Below, one piece after another: positions 29,750 to 38,974 of a DNA stretch of 41,467 nucleotides. Position numbers and translations under genes: made by a program. Within the stretch, counting starts at the first letter, position 1; every line of letters begins with the position of its first letter. The notes under the pieces are model-generated. The model was not told the origin of the DNA. It made no database searches and saw only the letters and a program-made list of their open reading frames with translations. The DNA comes from Acanthamoeba sp. SK_2022b. Taxonomy: Eukaryota > Discosea > Longamoebia > Acanthamoebidae. The stretch lies in contig JANDJZ010000484.1 of NCBI GenBank assembly GCA_027943245.1, forward strand, positions 1-41,467. The letters run 5' to 3'.

Positions 29750-31832
29750 CGGAGCCCAACACAGGAAGCGGGGGGACGGGTGTGCGAAGACGAGAACGAC
29801 GGAGAGGACCGAGGGCGGGAGGGAGGCAGCACAGGGGAGGGGGGAAGCGGAGCAGACGCAGGAGCGGGTGGAGGCGGCGCTGGGAGCGGCGGAGCGTACG
29901 AGCGCGGAGAGCGAGGGGGCCGAGGAGATACACGTGGTGGGAGCGCTGGGGCGGTGCCTGGCGGAATGGCTACGGATTGGGGCGACCGACCAGATCCTGT
30001 CGTGGGTCGCGAACGGCCTGCCGGTGGCCATGTTGAGGGAGGTCGTCGAGGACCTGCGCACGTACAACTTCGACGACGAGCAGATGGCGTGGTTGGAGGT
30101 GGAGCTAGCACGCCTACTGCGGCACGCGGCGATCGAGTGCGTGGGCGAGGGCGACGAGCGCCCGGCCGGGATCAAGCTGGTCTCGCCAGTCTTCCTGGTG
30201 CCGAAGAAGGGCCCGAAGAAGTGGCGGCTAGTCATCGACATGAGAGCAATCAACAAAGCGCTCGCGGACCGGAAGTGCAAGTTCGAAGGGCTGGCGTCGG
30301 TCGTACGCTGCGCGGGCAAGAACTGGTGGATGGTGACGTTCGATCTGGCGCAAGGTTACCACCACGTCGAGATCGAGGAGGAGTCAAGGGCGTTATTGGG
30401 ATTCCGCGTGGGACGCAAATGGTTCCGTTATCGCGTAATGCCGTTCAGCCTGAAGTGGTCCCCGTGGGCGTTCACGAAGATAGTACGGTGCATGCTGCGG
30501 GAGTGGCGCAGACAAGGAGTGTTCGTGACGGCGTACCTCGACGACTTCGTGGTCATGGCGCCGACGCGCGAGGAGCTGCTGCGAGTATGGGACAAGGTCA
30601 TCGCGCCGTCGCTAGCGCGTCTGGGATGGCAACGCGAACCGACGAAAGGGTGCTGGGAGCCGACGCAGGTAGCGGAGGTGCTGGGCCTCATCGTCGACCT
30701 GAAAAACGGCACGTTCAGGGCGCCGGAGGACAAACTGCGGCGGGCGGAGGAGCTGTGCGAGGAGAACGACAAGCCGTGGCGCACCAGACGGGAACTGGCA
30801 CAAGTCACGGGTGCGGTCAACGTGCTACGAAGGGCGGTGCCCACGGTGGCGATATATCTACGCGAACTGTACCGGATCATCGGGAGGGATCGAAAAGGGT
30901 GGAACCAACGGGTCCGGCTGTCTGACGAGGCGAGAGCCGATCTACGGTGGCTGCGGGCGAACATGCGCGAGCGCCAGGGAGGCCTGCTGTGGAGACCGTC
31001 GACGGTATTGACAGTGCGCACCGACGCGTCGGGCTATGGATGGGGAGGCTGCTTGCCAGAATGCTGCCAGGAGGCCAGGGGCGCGTTCAGCGAGGAGGAG
31101 AAGCTATGGCGGATCCACCGCAAGGAGATGTGGGCGGTGCTGGGCACGGTAATCGCACACCGCGAGCGTTTCAAGGGGCGACAGGTGGAGTTCCAGTCGG
31201 ACAATATGATGGTCGTGCGGTACCTACGAGAGGGCGGCGGGCGCGATCGGTGGATGACGGCGCTGGTCAAGCGCATCTGGTTGCTGATGGACGCAGTGGG
31301 AGCAAAGATCTACACGGCGGCATGGATTCGGGGCGCGACGGAGAACAGCTGGGCCGATTTCTTGTCGAGATGGAAGGACCCAGACGACTGGCGTCTGTCC
31401 AACCTGGCCAAGCAGAGGATACGGGCAGCGTTCGGGCAGTGGGACGTGGACCGGTTCACCGACGACCTATCAGCGACGGCGCCAGTGTTCAACAGCCGCT
31501 TCCCAACACCGGGCACGGCAGGCGTCGACGCGTTCACGCAGGACTGGAGCGGGAGTACGAGCTTGCTAGTGCCGCCTATGGGATTGATAGGGAGGGCGAT
31601 CACGCACGCGATCGAGTGTGGAGCCAGGGCGATCTTGGTGGCGCCAGCGTGGCCGGCGCACGACTGGTGGCCGTTGCTCCTCCACGCGAAGCTGCTGGCG
31701 TTGCCGCTGGGCGGCCCAACCGAGGTGGCCACGCCGGGCCCATCGGGGAGGTTCGAGCCGGGCAGGAACCCGAACTGGGAGTGGCAGGCGTTCTTGATCG
31801 ACGGCACAAAGGCAACGGGGTGGAGGACCTGA
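29748..31832 (+). CDS. pol: DIRS reverse transcriptase-RNase H
   Basis: The frame is open from 29445, but only the part after the Gag stop aligns with copy 1, so I place the functional region from about 29748. RT motifs are VSPVFLVPKKG, KKWRLVIDMRAINK, VTFDLAQGYHHVEI, FRYRVMPFSLKWSPWAF and the catalytic box AYLDDFVVMAP (30531-30563). RNase H follows: TVRTDASGYGWGG, KEMWAVL, FQSDNMMVVRYL and NSWADFLSRW, carrying the D-E-D-D set. After it is a ~150-residue tail ending GWRT at 31832. The product copies element RNA in DIRS-type replication. How it is translated after Gag is unclear: relative to Gag it is +1, and copy 1 suggests the original design was a stop-start ATGA overlap. Homologous, decayed copy at 7807-9890. 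Confidence 0.9.
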   Translation, partial: DGAQHRKRGDGCAKTRTTERTEGGREAAQGRGEAEQTQERVEAALGAAERTSAESEGAEEIHVVGALGRCLAEWLRIGATDQILSWVANGLPVAMLREVVEDLRTYNFDDEQMAWLEVELARLLRHAAIECVGEGDERPAGIKLVSPVFLVPKKGPKKWRLVIDMRAINKALADRKCKFEGLASVVRCAGKNWWMVTFDLAQGYHHVEIEEESRALLGFRVGRKWFRYRVMPFSLKWSPWAFTKIVRCMLREWRRQGVFVTAYLDDFVVMAPTREELLRVWDKVIAPSLARLGWQREPTKGCWEPTQVAEVLGLIVDLKNGTFRAPEDKLRRAEELCEENDKPWRTRRELAQVTGAVNVLRRAVPTVAIYLRELYRIIGRDRKGWNQRVRLSDEARADLRWLRANMRERQGGLLWRPSTVLTVRTDASGYGWGGCLPECCQEARGAFSEEEKLWRIHRKEMWAVLGTVIAHRERFKGRQVEFQSDNMMVVRYLREGGGRDRWMTALVKRIWLLMDAVGAKIYTAAWIRGATENSWADFLSRWKDPDDWRLSNLAKQRIRAAFGQWDVDRFTDDLSATAPVFNSRFPTPGTAGVDAFTQDWSGSTSLLVPPMGLIGRAITHAIECGARAILVAPAWPAHDWWPLLLHAKLLALPLGGPTEVATPGPSGRFEPGRNPNWEWQAFLIDGTKATGWRT

Positions 31833-32731
31833 GGAGAACGGTGGAGGAGCTACTGGAGCGAGCGCGGGCGCCGGGCACTCTGCATACCTACGAGAGGTGG
31901 ATGCGCGAATTCGACGAGTTTGTTGCCACGCGGCCAGAGGCGTCAGGCGGCTCGCTCGCAGATAGACTGGCCTTGTTTGTGGCTGAACTGCATCAACAGC
32001 AGCGGGGTAGCACGGCGCGCGTGGCCACGTGCACGATCGCGTTTCAGGAAGCACGGGCAGGACGCCCAAGCCCATTGACGGACCGGCGGCTAGCGCTGGT
32101 GCTGGACGCGGTGGAGCGCGAGTGGGCCAAGGTCGCGGTGCGACGCGCGCGGGATCCGTTCCCGGTGGCAGCACTGCAGGCGTGGGTGCGGGCGCACGAC
32201 AGGCGATGGTCGCTGTGGACGGCGAGGGACGCGGCGGTGGTGGCGATGGGCTTAAGGGCGATGCGACGGGCGAGCGAGTTAGCGGCGCTCCAGTGGAGCG
32301 ACATCACCCGCGCGGAGGGCGGGGAGTTGCGAGTGCGGATCAGGCGCAGCAAGACGGACCAGGTCGCGAAGGGACACACCGTCTTCGTGGAGCCATCGGG
32401 AGGAGCGTGCTGCCCCGTGCGACTCTTGTGGGACGTTTACCGACCGCTGGCGGCAGACCGTGTGGGGCTGGTGTTCCGGTCGCGCACGGGAGCACCGTTG
32501 TCGTCAAGCGCGATCAGCTCACTGTGCCAGCGGATGGTCGCTGCCGCAGGAATCAAGGCAGCGGTGTCATCACATTCGCTGCGCATCGGCGGCGCAACGG
32601 CGGCCATGGAAGGAGGCCTCAGCAAGGAACAAGTCATGGCGATCGGCGGCTGGAAGAGCAACGCGGTCGAAGGGTATCTACGAGCACGCGAAGGGACAGT
32701 CGTGGGCGCATCGACAAGGATGGGACTGTGA
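31829..32731 (+). CDS. DIRS tyrosine recombinase
   Basis: The frame is open far upstream (from 30947) only as an overlap with pol; protein-like sequence begins at 31829 with LRRTVEELLERARAPGTLHT (N-terminal core-binding helices). The catalytic domain shows LRAMRRASELAALQW (first Arg), HSLRIGGATAAMEGGLSKEQ (H-x-x-R) and GGWKSNAVEGYLRAREG (W and Tyr nucleophile), the R-H-R-Y set of the lambda-integrase/Cre class. The pol stop TGA (31830-31832) lies inside this frame's CTGAGG, a -1 register, and the first in-frame ATG is 31901. Expression is therefore by -1 frameshift, re-initiation at 31901 or a separate RNA; the sequence does not decide. It would integrate the circular cDNA without target duplication. 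Confidence 0.9.
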   Translation: MRRTVEELLERARAPGTLHTYERWMREFDEFVATRPEASGGSLADRLALFVAELHQQQRGSTARVATCTIAFQEARAGRPSPLTDRRLALVLDAVEREWAKVAVRRARDPFPVAALQAWVRAHDRRWSLWTARDAAVVAMGLRAMRRASELAALQWSDITRAEGGELRVRIRRSKTDQVAKGHTVFVEPSGGACCPVRLLWDVYRPLAADRVGLVFRSRTGAPLSSSAISSLCQRMVAAAGIKAAVSSHSLRIGGATAAMEGGLSKEQVMAIGGWKSNAVEGYLRAREGTVVGASTRMGL

Positions 32732-32812
32732 GGAGCGCGCGACGCTACTCTCTGGTATGCACCCAATTGGACCCTGGTGCATGTACAGTAGGGAGGTGAG
32801 GCGTGTAGGGGC

Positions 32813-32866
32813 GGGCGTCGACACGCCTTGTTGGCGTGACGGGGGACCTAGGGCCGAGGGATATAA
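32813..32866 (-). repeat. Right inverted terminal repeat of DIRS copy 2
   Basis: Pairs with 28238-28290. The same terminus, with small differences, ends copy 1 (10957) and the short relative (11594). The adjacent TTGTTGGCGTGACGGGGGACC is shared by all three. Confidence 0.75.
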
Positions 32867-33354
32867 CAAGGGAGGAAATGCAGTTGCCATCGCTTCGTGA
32901 TGCCCCGAGAGAGAAGTGAGCCGCGCACAAGGCCGCGTCGCCGCGAAGCTGTGGGGGACCTCGAATTTGGGGCACGAGGCCGCGCGGCGCGTCATTGGCG
33001 AGAGCAGCATCCATGGCTGCCATCGGCTGGCGGAGGGCCCTAGTGCGGTGGGGCAAGCACACGTGTGCTGCCTTGATCGGGGGGAGCAGTGCAGTCGACC
33101 GGTGGTGAACGCGGCAGCGTGCATCACCATGGCCCATGACTCACGGCGGCCAGATCATCATGAGCCCCCGCCGCCGTCCACGAGAAGCTCTCGGACATTG
33201 GCGCGCTGTCGGTGCTCGTCGAGCTTGCGCGCTTGGGCGACTCCCTCTCCGGCCTTGAGCAGGAGATGAAGCCATGCGCGAAGCCGGGGAGAGAGATAAC
33301 TCCTTTAGCATGCCATATTAAGTTCGGGCGAGGCTGCAATAAGGCGCGGGGTGA
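32867..33354. other. Mosaic of sequences related to 25.1-25.6 kb
   Basis: 33059-33116 repeats 25560-25618 directly, and 33190-33275 is the inverted counterpart of 25085-25300 with internal deletion. A + strand frame reads LGHEAARRVIGESSIHGCHR near 32965-33025, which looks protein-like but is unassigned. It could be a displaced exon of the gene cut by the retrotransposon. Confidence 0.5.
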
Positions 33355-33779
33355 GCTGTTGTGGTGTGGTGGTGTTGTGGTGATGTTGTGGTGGTGGGGT
33401 GGTGTAGTGGTGATGTTGTGTTGGTGTGGTGGAGATGGTGTAGTGGTGATGGCGTGGTGTTGTGATGCTTGTGTGGTGATGTTGTGGTGGTGTTGGTGGT
33501 GTAGTGATAGTGGTGGTTTTGTGGTTTTGTGGTGATATTGTGGTGTAGTGGTTTGTGGCGACATTGTGGTGGTGGTGTGGTGATGTTGTGGTGGTGTTAT
33601 CACCACAACACCACAAAAACACCACACCACAACACCACAGCATCACCACAAAACCACCACCACACCAACACCACAACACCACCACACCACCACACCAACA
33701 ACACCACACCAACACCACCACACTACCCCCACCACCACCACAACACCACCACATCACCACCACAACATCATCAGCGTCC
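33355..33779. repeat. GTG-rich then CAC-rich satellite
   Basis: The + strand is GTG-rich to about 33597, then switches at GGTGTTATCACCACAAC to CAC-rich until about 33775. The switch itself is a near-perfect palindrome (GTGGTGTTATCACCAC). No gene. Confidence 0.92.
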
Positions 33780-34372
33780 ATGAGTGCATGGAAACATCAT
33801 CTTGGCACAGGGCCCACAAACTGCGTTTGGCAGGAGGGAGCATCTCTTTTGCTTTTTCTCTGCCACAATGCTGTTGTGGCGTTGTTTTGTTGTGGTGCTG
33901 TTGTGGTGCTGTTGTGGTGATGTTGTGGTGTTGTTGGGTGGTGTGGTGATGTTGTGGCGGTGTTGTTCTGGTGTGGTGATGAGGTGATGTTGAGGTGATG
34001 TTGTGGTGCTGAGGTGATGTCACAACGCAACCACACCACCACCACAGTGCAACCACACCACCACCACCACCACAACAACACCACACCACCCACAACAACA
34101 CACAACATCACTACACCACCATAACATCCCCACACCACCCAACAACACCACCAAAACATCACTAAATCATCACCCACATCACCACCACTACAGCACCACC
34201 ACACCACCATCACCACAACATCACCACTATATCACAACACTCCCACAACAACACCAAAACATCACCACAAAAACACCACACATGCCACATCACCACAACA
34301 ACACCACCACAACACCACCACAATAACACCACAACATCACCACACCACCATAACATCACCCACAATTGACAC
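33780..34372. repeat. Short unique spacer, then GTG-rich and CAC-rich satellite
   Basis: After about 90 bp of unique sequence (33780-33870), the + strand is GTG-rich to about 34020 and CAC-rich to about 34368. It abuts the first recognisable exons of the phosphatase copy B. Confidence 0.9.
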
Positions 34373-34469
34373 GCTGCCTTTCATAGCAACGGCAGGGTAT
34401 GACCGGATACACTTGCCTTGCTCCCGTTGGTGGTGTCCGCGCTGGTGTTGTGCACCTTTTGGCCGTTGT

Positions 34470-35438
34470 TCCATCGGCCACTGCACGTCGCGTCAATCTT
34501 CTGCACGTCACTGACGGTACCATCACCCTTTTTATTCAAGAAAAAATTTATGTTATATTTATTGGTATTCTCTTTATCAATTTCTCTTCTTTGGGTCAGT
34601 GCATGGCTGGGTGTTTGGGTACCCACGCCCCCGCTCTCGATGCCGACTTTGGCGACTTTGCGTCGCTCGTGGAGCACATGCAGGCCAACGCCGCCGCCGC
34701 CGGCGAGGAGTTCTTCCTCTTCGACAGCGGCGATCTCATCGAGGTAGACCGCCCGCCTCACAGTGGCGATCACCCCCCCCCCCTCTGACGACGAGTTTCT
34801 CATCTGATCTGCCTCCCTCGTCATCGCCGTCGCCCAGGGCACTGGTCTCAGCGATGCCACCCCCGTGCACGGGCAGTACATCTTTCCCGTAATCCAGATG
34901 GTGAACGGCTACGCTGGTCTCCATTGGCAACCACGACATCGGTACCTCATCGCCACTACACAACAACAGCAACAACAGCAACAACAACAACAACAACAAA
35001 AACAACGATCAGACAACGGTGGTGTTGAAGAGAGAAATGGGGTGCAGGTCGTGATAACGTGGTCAAGCTGATGCAGCAGAGCTTCATTCCGCATTTCAAC
35101 GCTTCTACATCACAAGCAACTCGCTCATAAAAGAGACCGGCGAGACGATCGGTACCAAGTCCGCACGCTCACGCCCTACGCTCCCCGCTGACGTGTTTGC
35201 GTGGGGGGTAGGCGCGCCGTTCTATTCGTTCCGCACGGCGTTGGGCACCAACGTGCTGGTCCTAGGCTACATGTTCAACTTCACTCAGGAGTATCGTCTT
35301 CGTGTTAGTTCAGATAATAATCGAACAATAATAGAACAATAATAACAACAATAATAATGACAGGCGCCCATGACGGATGTGGTGCCGGTAAGCAGTCACT
35401 GTTGAGAGACCTACTTCAAGCAGGCCATGCAGATCAAG
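34470..35438 (+). pseudogene. YHR202W-type metallophosphoesterase, copy B (broken)
   Basis: Exons match copy A at 14737-15349 but on the + strand, and extend further 5'. An exon ending at 34516 (NLLHVTD) joins the exon at 34600 (VHGWVFGYP), giving the D-x-H metal motif. The same exon, after a frame change near 34630, reads LDADFGDFASLVEHMQ and FFLFDSGDLIE (SGD metal motif). Exon 34838-34941 reads GTGLSDATPVHGQYIFPVIQ. Further exons are 35048-35150, 35212-35289 and 35364-35438. Lesions include a shift near 34630, a 2 bp loss before ATTGGCAACC (34923), a base lost near 35102, and a missing G at the donor after ACTCAGGA (35290). The remaining exons are deleted or inverted (see 35703-35827). It holds exactly the N-terminal catalytic part that copy A lacks. 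Confidence 0.8.
34964..35001. repeat. CAA/CAG tract in intron of copy B
   Basis: Counterpart of the TTG tract at 15183-15247, shorter and interrupted by CAG triplets. Confidence 0.85.
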
Positions 35439-35441
35439 GTA

Positions 35442-35532
<91 letters not shown>

Positions 35533-35589
35533 GTGTGTGTGTGGGCCGAGAGAGAGGTGTGTGTATATGTGTGTGTGTATGTGTGTGTG

Positions 35590-35621
<32 letters not shown>

Positions 35622-35629
35622 TGCGTGTG

Positions 35630-35664
<35 letters not shown>

Positions 35665-35686
35665 ATGTGTGCGTGCGTGTGTGTTG
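35442..35686. repeat. Composite (GT)n / (GTGC)n microsatellite
   Basis: Begins GACGTGTGTG five bases after the intron donor that copy A shows at 14737, runs about 95 bp of GT, then GGCCGAGAGAGAGG, mixed GTAT, and GTGC units. It ends in GTTGAGAGAGAGGAGAAAGG, which in copy A follows the other, opposite-sense GT tract (14127-14189). It thus joins sequences that are separate and oppositely oriented in A. Confidence 0.92.
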
Positions 35687-35702
35687 AGAGAGAGGAGAAA
35701 GG

Positions 35703-35827
35703 AGGCATACAGCACGAGGTGTTGACCCACTCCTGGTGGAACTGGGTGATCTGATGGTCCTGGTCGATGTCAAAGGTGACGTGTCCGACCACCTCAAAGT
35801 ATTTGCCCGACTCCATTGTGAACGCGT
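35703..35827 (-). pseudogene. Inverted phosphatase exon in copy B
   Basis: Matches copy A exon 14219-14346 (AFTMESGKYFEVVGHVTFDI and following) but lies on the - strand, opposite to the other copy B exons. Both intron flanks on its left (GTTGAGAGAGAGG) and right (ATCAAAAAACTGAAAA) travelled with it. It is followed at 35876 by CTACGTTGAAACCATCATTC, the last ~25 bp of the final phosphatase exon on the + strand. The exon with VVVAHIDP is missing. Confidence 0.88.
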
Positions 35828-36273
35828 TTGGGTCCAGCCACGAAAAGTGATCAAAAAACTGAAAATAACAATTCTACGTTGAAACCATCATTCCTACCGT
35901 TGTATGCTCACGACACACGACACACGACACACGACACACGCCACAACACGACGCCCAACTTTGCTCTTTGCTCTATCGAACAGCAAGGACAGACGCCGCT
36001 CCTGTGGCATGTCGGCAGGGGCAACGGCTTGTTTCTACACTTTTCCTTTAACGGAGCGGCACTCCTTTTTTGAAGAACAACGCGCCCCACAGCGCGGCAA
36101 GAACGCCAGCAGTGTGCCAAGAGGCAAAAACGCCCCCTTCCCCTCTCTCCACTTCCAAGAAGCCAGCCCTCGCAAGCCATGGAAGTCACAGCTCCGTATG
36201 TTTTTTCCCCTCTGTCAGTTTCATATATATATTTTTCTTCTTCCCCCCCCCCAAACGGTCCATCTCCCTCTTA

Positions 36274-36542
36274 CGCCGTCTTGCAATGGCGAAGGGGAGA
36301 AGCGAGGGGCCTTGGTTGCACTCTGCTGGGCTCTTTCCCACCCTCGCTGCTAGCACTCTTGTGCTGTCTCATGATGGCACATGAGTATCTGGCATTCACC
36401 ATCTCACAATGGTGTGAATCAGAGTCTCTCCTCTCTCTCTCTCTTTATATGCTAGCACTCTCTCGCCAGTTTGCCATCTCATGATGGTGCAAATGAGAGT
36501 CTCTTTTTGCTCACTAGCTTTTGCGCCGTCTTGTGATGGTGC
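36274..36542. repeat. Five diverged hairpin repeats (segment B)
   Basis: Inverted counterparts of the 12967-13460 cluster, at 36274, 36361, 36397, 36472 and 36523 (for example TGCCATCTCATGATGGTGCA and GCGCCGTCTTGTGATGGTGC). Most CpG positions of the A consensus are TG or CA here, yet the stems can still pair, in part through G-T wobble. Confidence 0.82.
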
Positions 36543-36600
36543 CAGAGCAGAGCAGGCTATGTGTGTATGTGTGCTGTTGTTTTGTGGCTGCAGGAAGCAG

Positions 36601-36753
36601 GAACAAAAGAGGTGATTTGGGAGATGGGGCAAGCAATCTAAGATTGAATACCAGTGTTGTTGCAAGGCCAAGCAAGCTGAAATGTGAGCGGCAATGGCTG
36701 CAGACACCACTGCCATGGAGGAACTGACACCTCCTAACAACCAGCCAGAGTGC
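36601..36753 (+). pseudogene. TET/JBP-like dioxygenase exon, copy B
   Basis: Counterpart of exon 12752-12904. The frame GAA CAA AAG AGG meets TGA at 36613-36615, where A has CGA. Where A has TGA (12869), B has CAA. Downstream, a fragment of the next exon (36958-37003) is joined by deletion to its last ~50 bp (about 37026-37076). Oxygenase catalytic sequence is absent. Confidence 0.75.
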
Positions 36754-37125
36754 GTATCACTGCCTTCCATCTTGTGTTGATGTGTGTGTGCATGATGTGC
36801 GGTGTGTGCAATATGTGTGTGTGCTTCATGTGTGGTGTGCATGATGTGTGCAGTGTGTGCATTATGTGTGTGCATGTGTGCATGCTGTGCTCCAAGTGAT
36901 GTAACACTTTTTCCACCCCTCCCCACTGTCACAGGAGCCTCACACCACCTTCACAACAGATTTACTACATCTCAATGCCAGGTTGAGTGGGCAGCAGTGC
37001 AAATGCAAAGCTCTACCAATCAACAACAACACACCACATGACATTGTGCAATGGGAGCTGCCCCAGGGCGGTGTGGTGTGTCCCCCTCCCCCTCCCTCAT
37101 AGCTCCACACTTGCCCCCAGCAGCC

Positions 37126-37394
37126 TGTGTGGTGGTTGTGTGGTAGTGGTGTGGTGATGTTGTGGTGGTGATGATGTTGTGGTTGTGTTGTTGTGGTGTT
37201 GGTGTTGTGGTGATGGTGTTGTGGTGTTGGTGTTGTGGTGATGGTGTTGTGGCGGTTGTGGTGATGGTGTTGTGCTGTTGTGGTGCTGTTGTGGTAATGG
37301 TGTGGTGATGTTGTAGTGATGGTGTGTTGTGGCAAAGTGGTGTTGTGGGGATGTTGTGGGGATGTTGTAGTGATGGTGTGGTGATGTTGTCACA
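37126..37394. repeat. GTG-rich satellite
   Basis: Degenerate GTGGTGATGTTGTG units directly after the end of segment B at the palindrome-prone CAGCAGCCTG. Confidence 0.9.
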
Positions 37395-38962
37395 CCATCA
37401 ATCAACACAACCACAACCACAACCACAACCACAACCACAACCAAAACCACACACCACCACAACATCACCACCACCACTACCACCACATCACCACCACATC
37501 ACCACAAAATCACCACAGCACCACACCATCACCACAACAACACCACAACACAACTACACCAGCCCAACACAACCACAACCACAACCACACCACCAACACC
37601 ACTGCACCACAACACCATCACGCCAACGCCACACCAACTCCACATCAACACAACATCATCACAACCACACCAACATCCTCACCACAACAACAACGCACCA
37701 TCATCACACCATCACCACACCAACACAACATCACCACCTCAACAACAACAACAACAACAACAACAACCAACAACCAACAACCAACAACCAACAACCAACA
37801 ACCAACAACCAACAACCAACAACCAACAACCAACAACCAACAACCAACAACCAACAACCAACAACCAACAACCAACAACCAACAACCAACAACCAACAAC
37901 CAACAACCAACAACAACATCTCCCAACACCATAACATCAAAACACAACCACAACACTACAACACCACACCACCACAACAACAACATCACCACACCACCAT
38001 AACAACACCACAACAACAACACCACAACAACACCAACACAAGCACAACACCACTACAACACCATATCACCACTACAACACCACCACTACAACACCACAGC
38101 ACCACAACACCACCACAACATCACACCACCACAACAACACCACCACAACACCACAACATCACCACAACAACGCAACACCAGATCACCACCCCAACAGCAC
38201 CACAACTGCACCACAACACCAACAAAACAACACCACAACAAGACGACCACAACGCCACAACAACACCACAAAATCACCATAACACCACCACCATCACCAT
38301 CACCCCAACACAACATCACCAGAACACCACCACATTACCAACATCCCACAACATCACCACAACATCACCACATCACCATCACCACATCAACATTACAACT
38401 TCACCACAAGATGCGATTACCACAACATCACCACAACATCAACCCCACACCACACAAGCACTACATCACCACAACACAACTACCACATCACCACAACCAC
38501 CACCACAACACCACCATAACCACAACCACCACCACAACACCACCACAACACCACCACAACATCACCACAAAATCACCATAACACCACCACCATCACCATC
38601 TCCCCAACACCTCAACACCAACAGCAACACCCAACACCACACCCCACAACATGCACCACAAAATCACCACAACACCACCAACACCACAACACCACCACAA
38701 AACCAAAACATTACCACACTCACCACCACAACATTACAACAACACAACACCACATCACCACCACAACACCACCACCACAACACCACAACAAAACACCACA
38801 CCACAACAATCCACCATCACCACAAAACCATCACCACAACACCACCAATAAAACATTGCCTCACCATCACCACAACACCACCACAACATCACCACAACAC
38901 CACCAATATAACACCCCAACCACACCACCACCCCACAACCACCACATGACCACAGCATAACC
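37395..38962. repeat. Long CAC-rich satellite with (AACAACC)n core
   Basis: About 1.57 kb of CACCACAACA-type units, the longest block in the window. It starts with ACAACC hexamers (37410-37445). A pure 7-bp AACAACC array of about 21 units lies at 37763-37912. One frame is open for 541 codons, but only because the repeat contains no T-initiated stops; it is not accepted as a gene. Confidence 0.93.
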
Positions 38963-38974
38963 ACAACGTTACAA

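Larger units (their letters stand above)
28205..32866 (+). mobile_element. DIRS-like tyrosine-recombinase retrotransposon, copy 2 (near-complete)
   Basis: 4662 bp running from GTCTAGTTGGCGGCCGATAG to GGGATATAA. It encodes, in order, Gag (28445-29749), RT-RNase H (to 31832) and tyrosine recombinase (31829-32731), with no integrase or aspartic protease. This is the DIRS order. Termini are imperfect inverted repeats: about 28238-28290 (TTTATCCCGAGGGCCTAGGG and on to GTCGACGGC) against the reverse complement of 32813-32866 (TTATATCCCTCGGCCCTAGG and on to GTCGACGCC). The same 3' terminus ends copy 1 and the short relative, which supports the boundaries. Flanks show no obvious target duplication, as expected for recombinase-mediated insertion. 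It interrupts or bounds the CLU-like gene. Confidence 0.93.
35876..37125 (+). repeat. Segment B: inverted duplicate of 12.35-13.89 kb
   Basis: The reverse complement of 12352-13890 is recovered in order: phosphatase 3' end, short GACAC minisatellite, the ATAGAGC/GAACAGCAAG block, poly-C/AATATATAT region, hairpin cluster, dioxygenase exon (about 36601-36753), CA-like spacer, and CCCTCATAGCTCCACACTTG at 37095. Internal deletions shorten it. Differences from A are concentrated at CpG sites, where B has TG or CA. Confidence 0.88.

Noticed and set aside
30947..31828. Upstream part of the 594-codon recombinase frame
   Set aside because: It overlaps RNase H in another frame and shows no recombinase homology until about 31829.
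37763..37912. Telomere-like or centromeric AACAACC array
   Set aside because: It is embedded in the CAC satellite and looks like local expansion of one 7-bp variant.
37324..38949. 541-codon + strand frame rich in His, Thr and Pro
   Set aside because: It is the CAC satellite read in a frame that cannot contain stops. It has no domain or amino-acid order beyond the repeat, and similar frames occur in every block.
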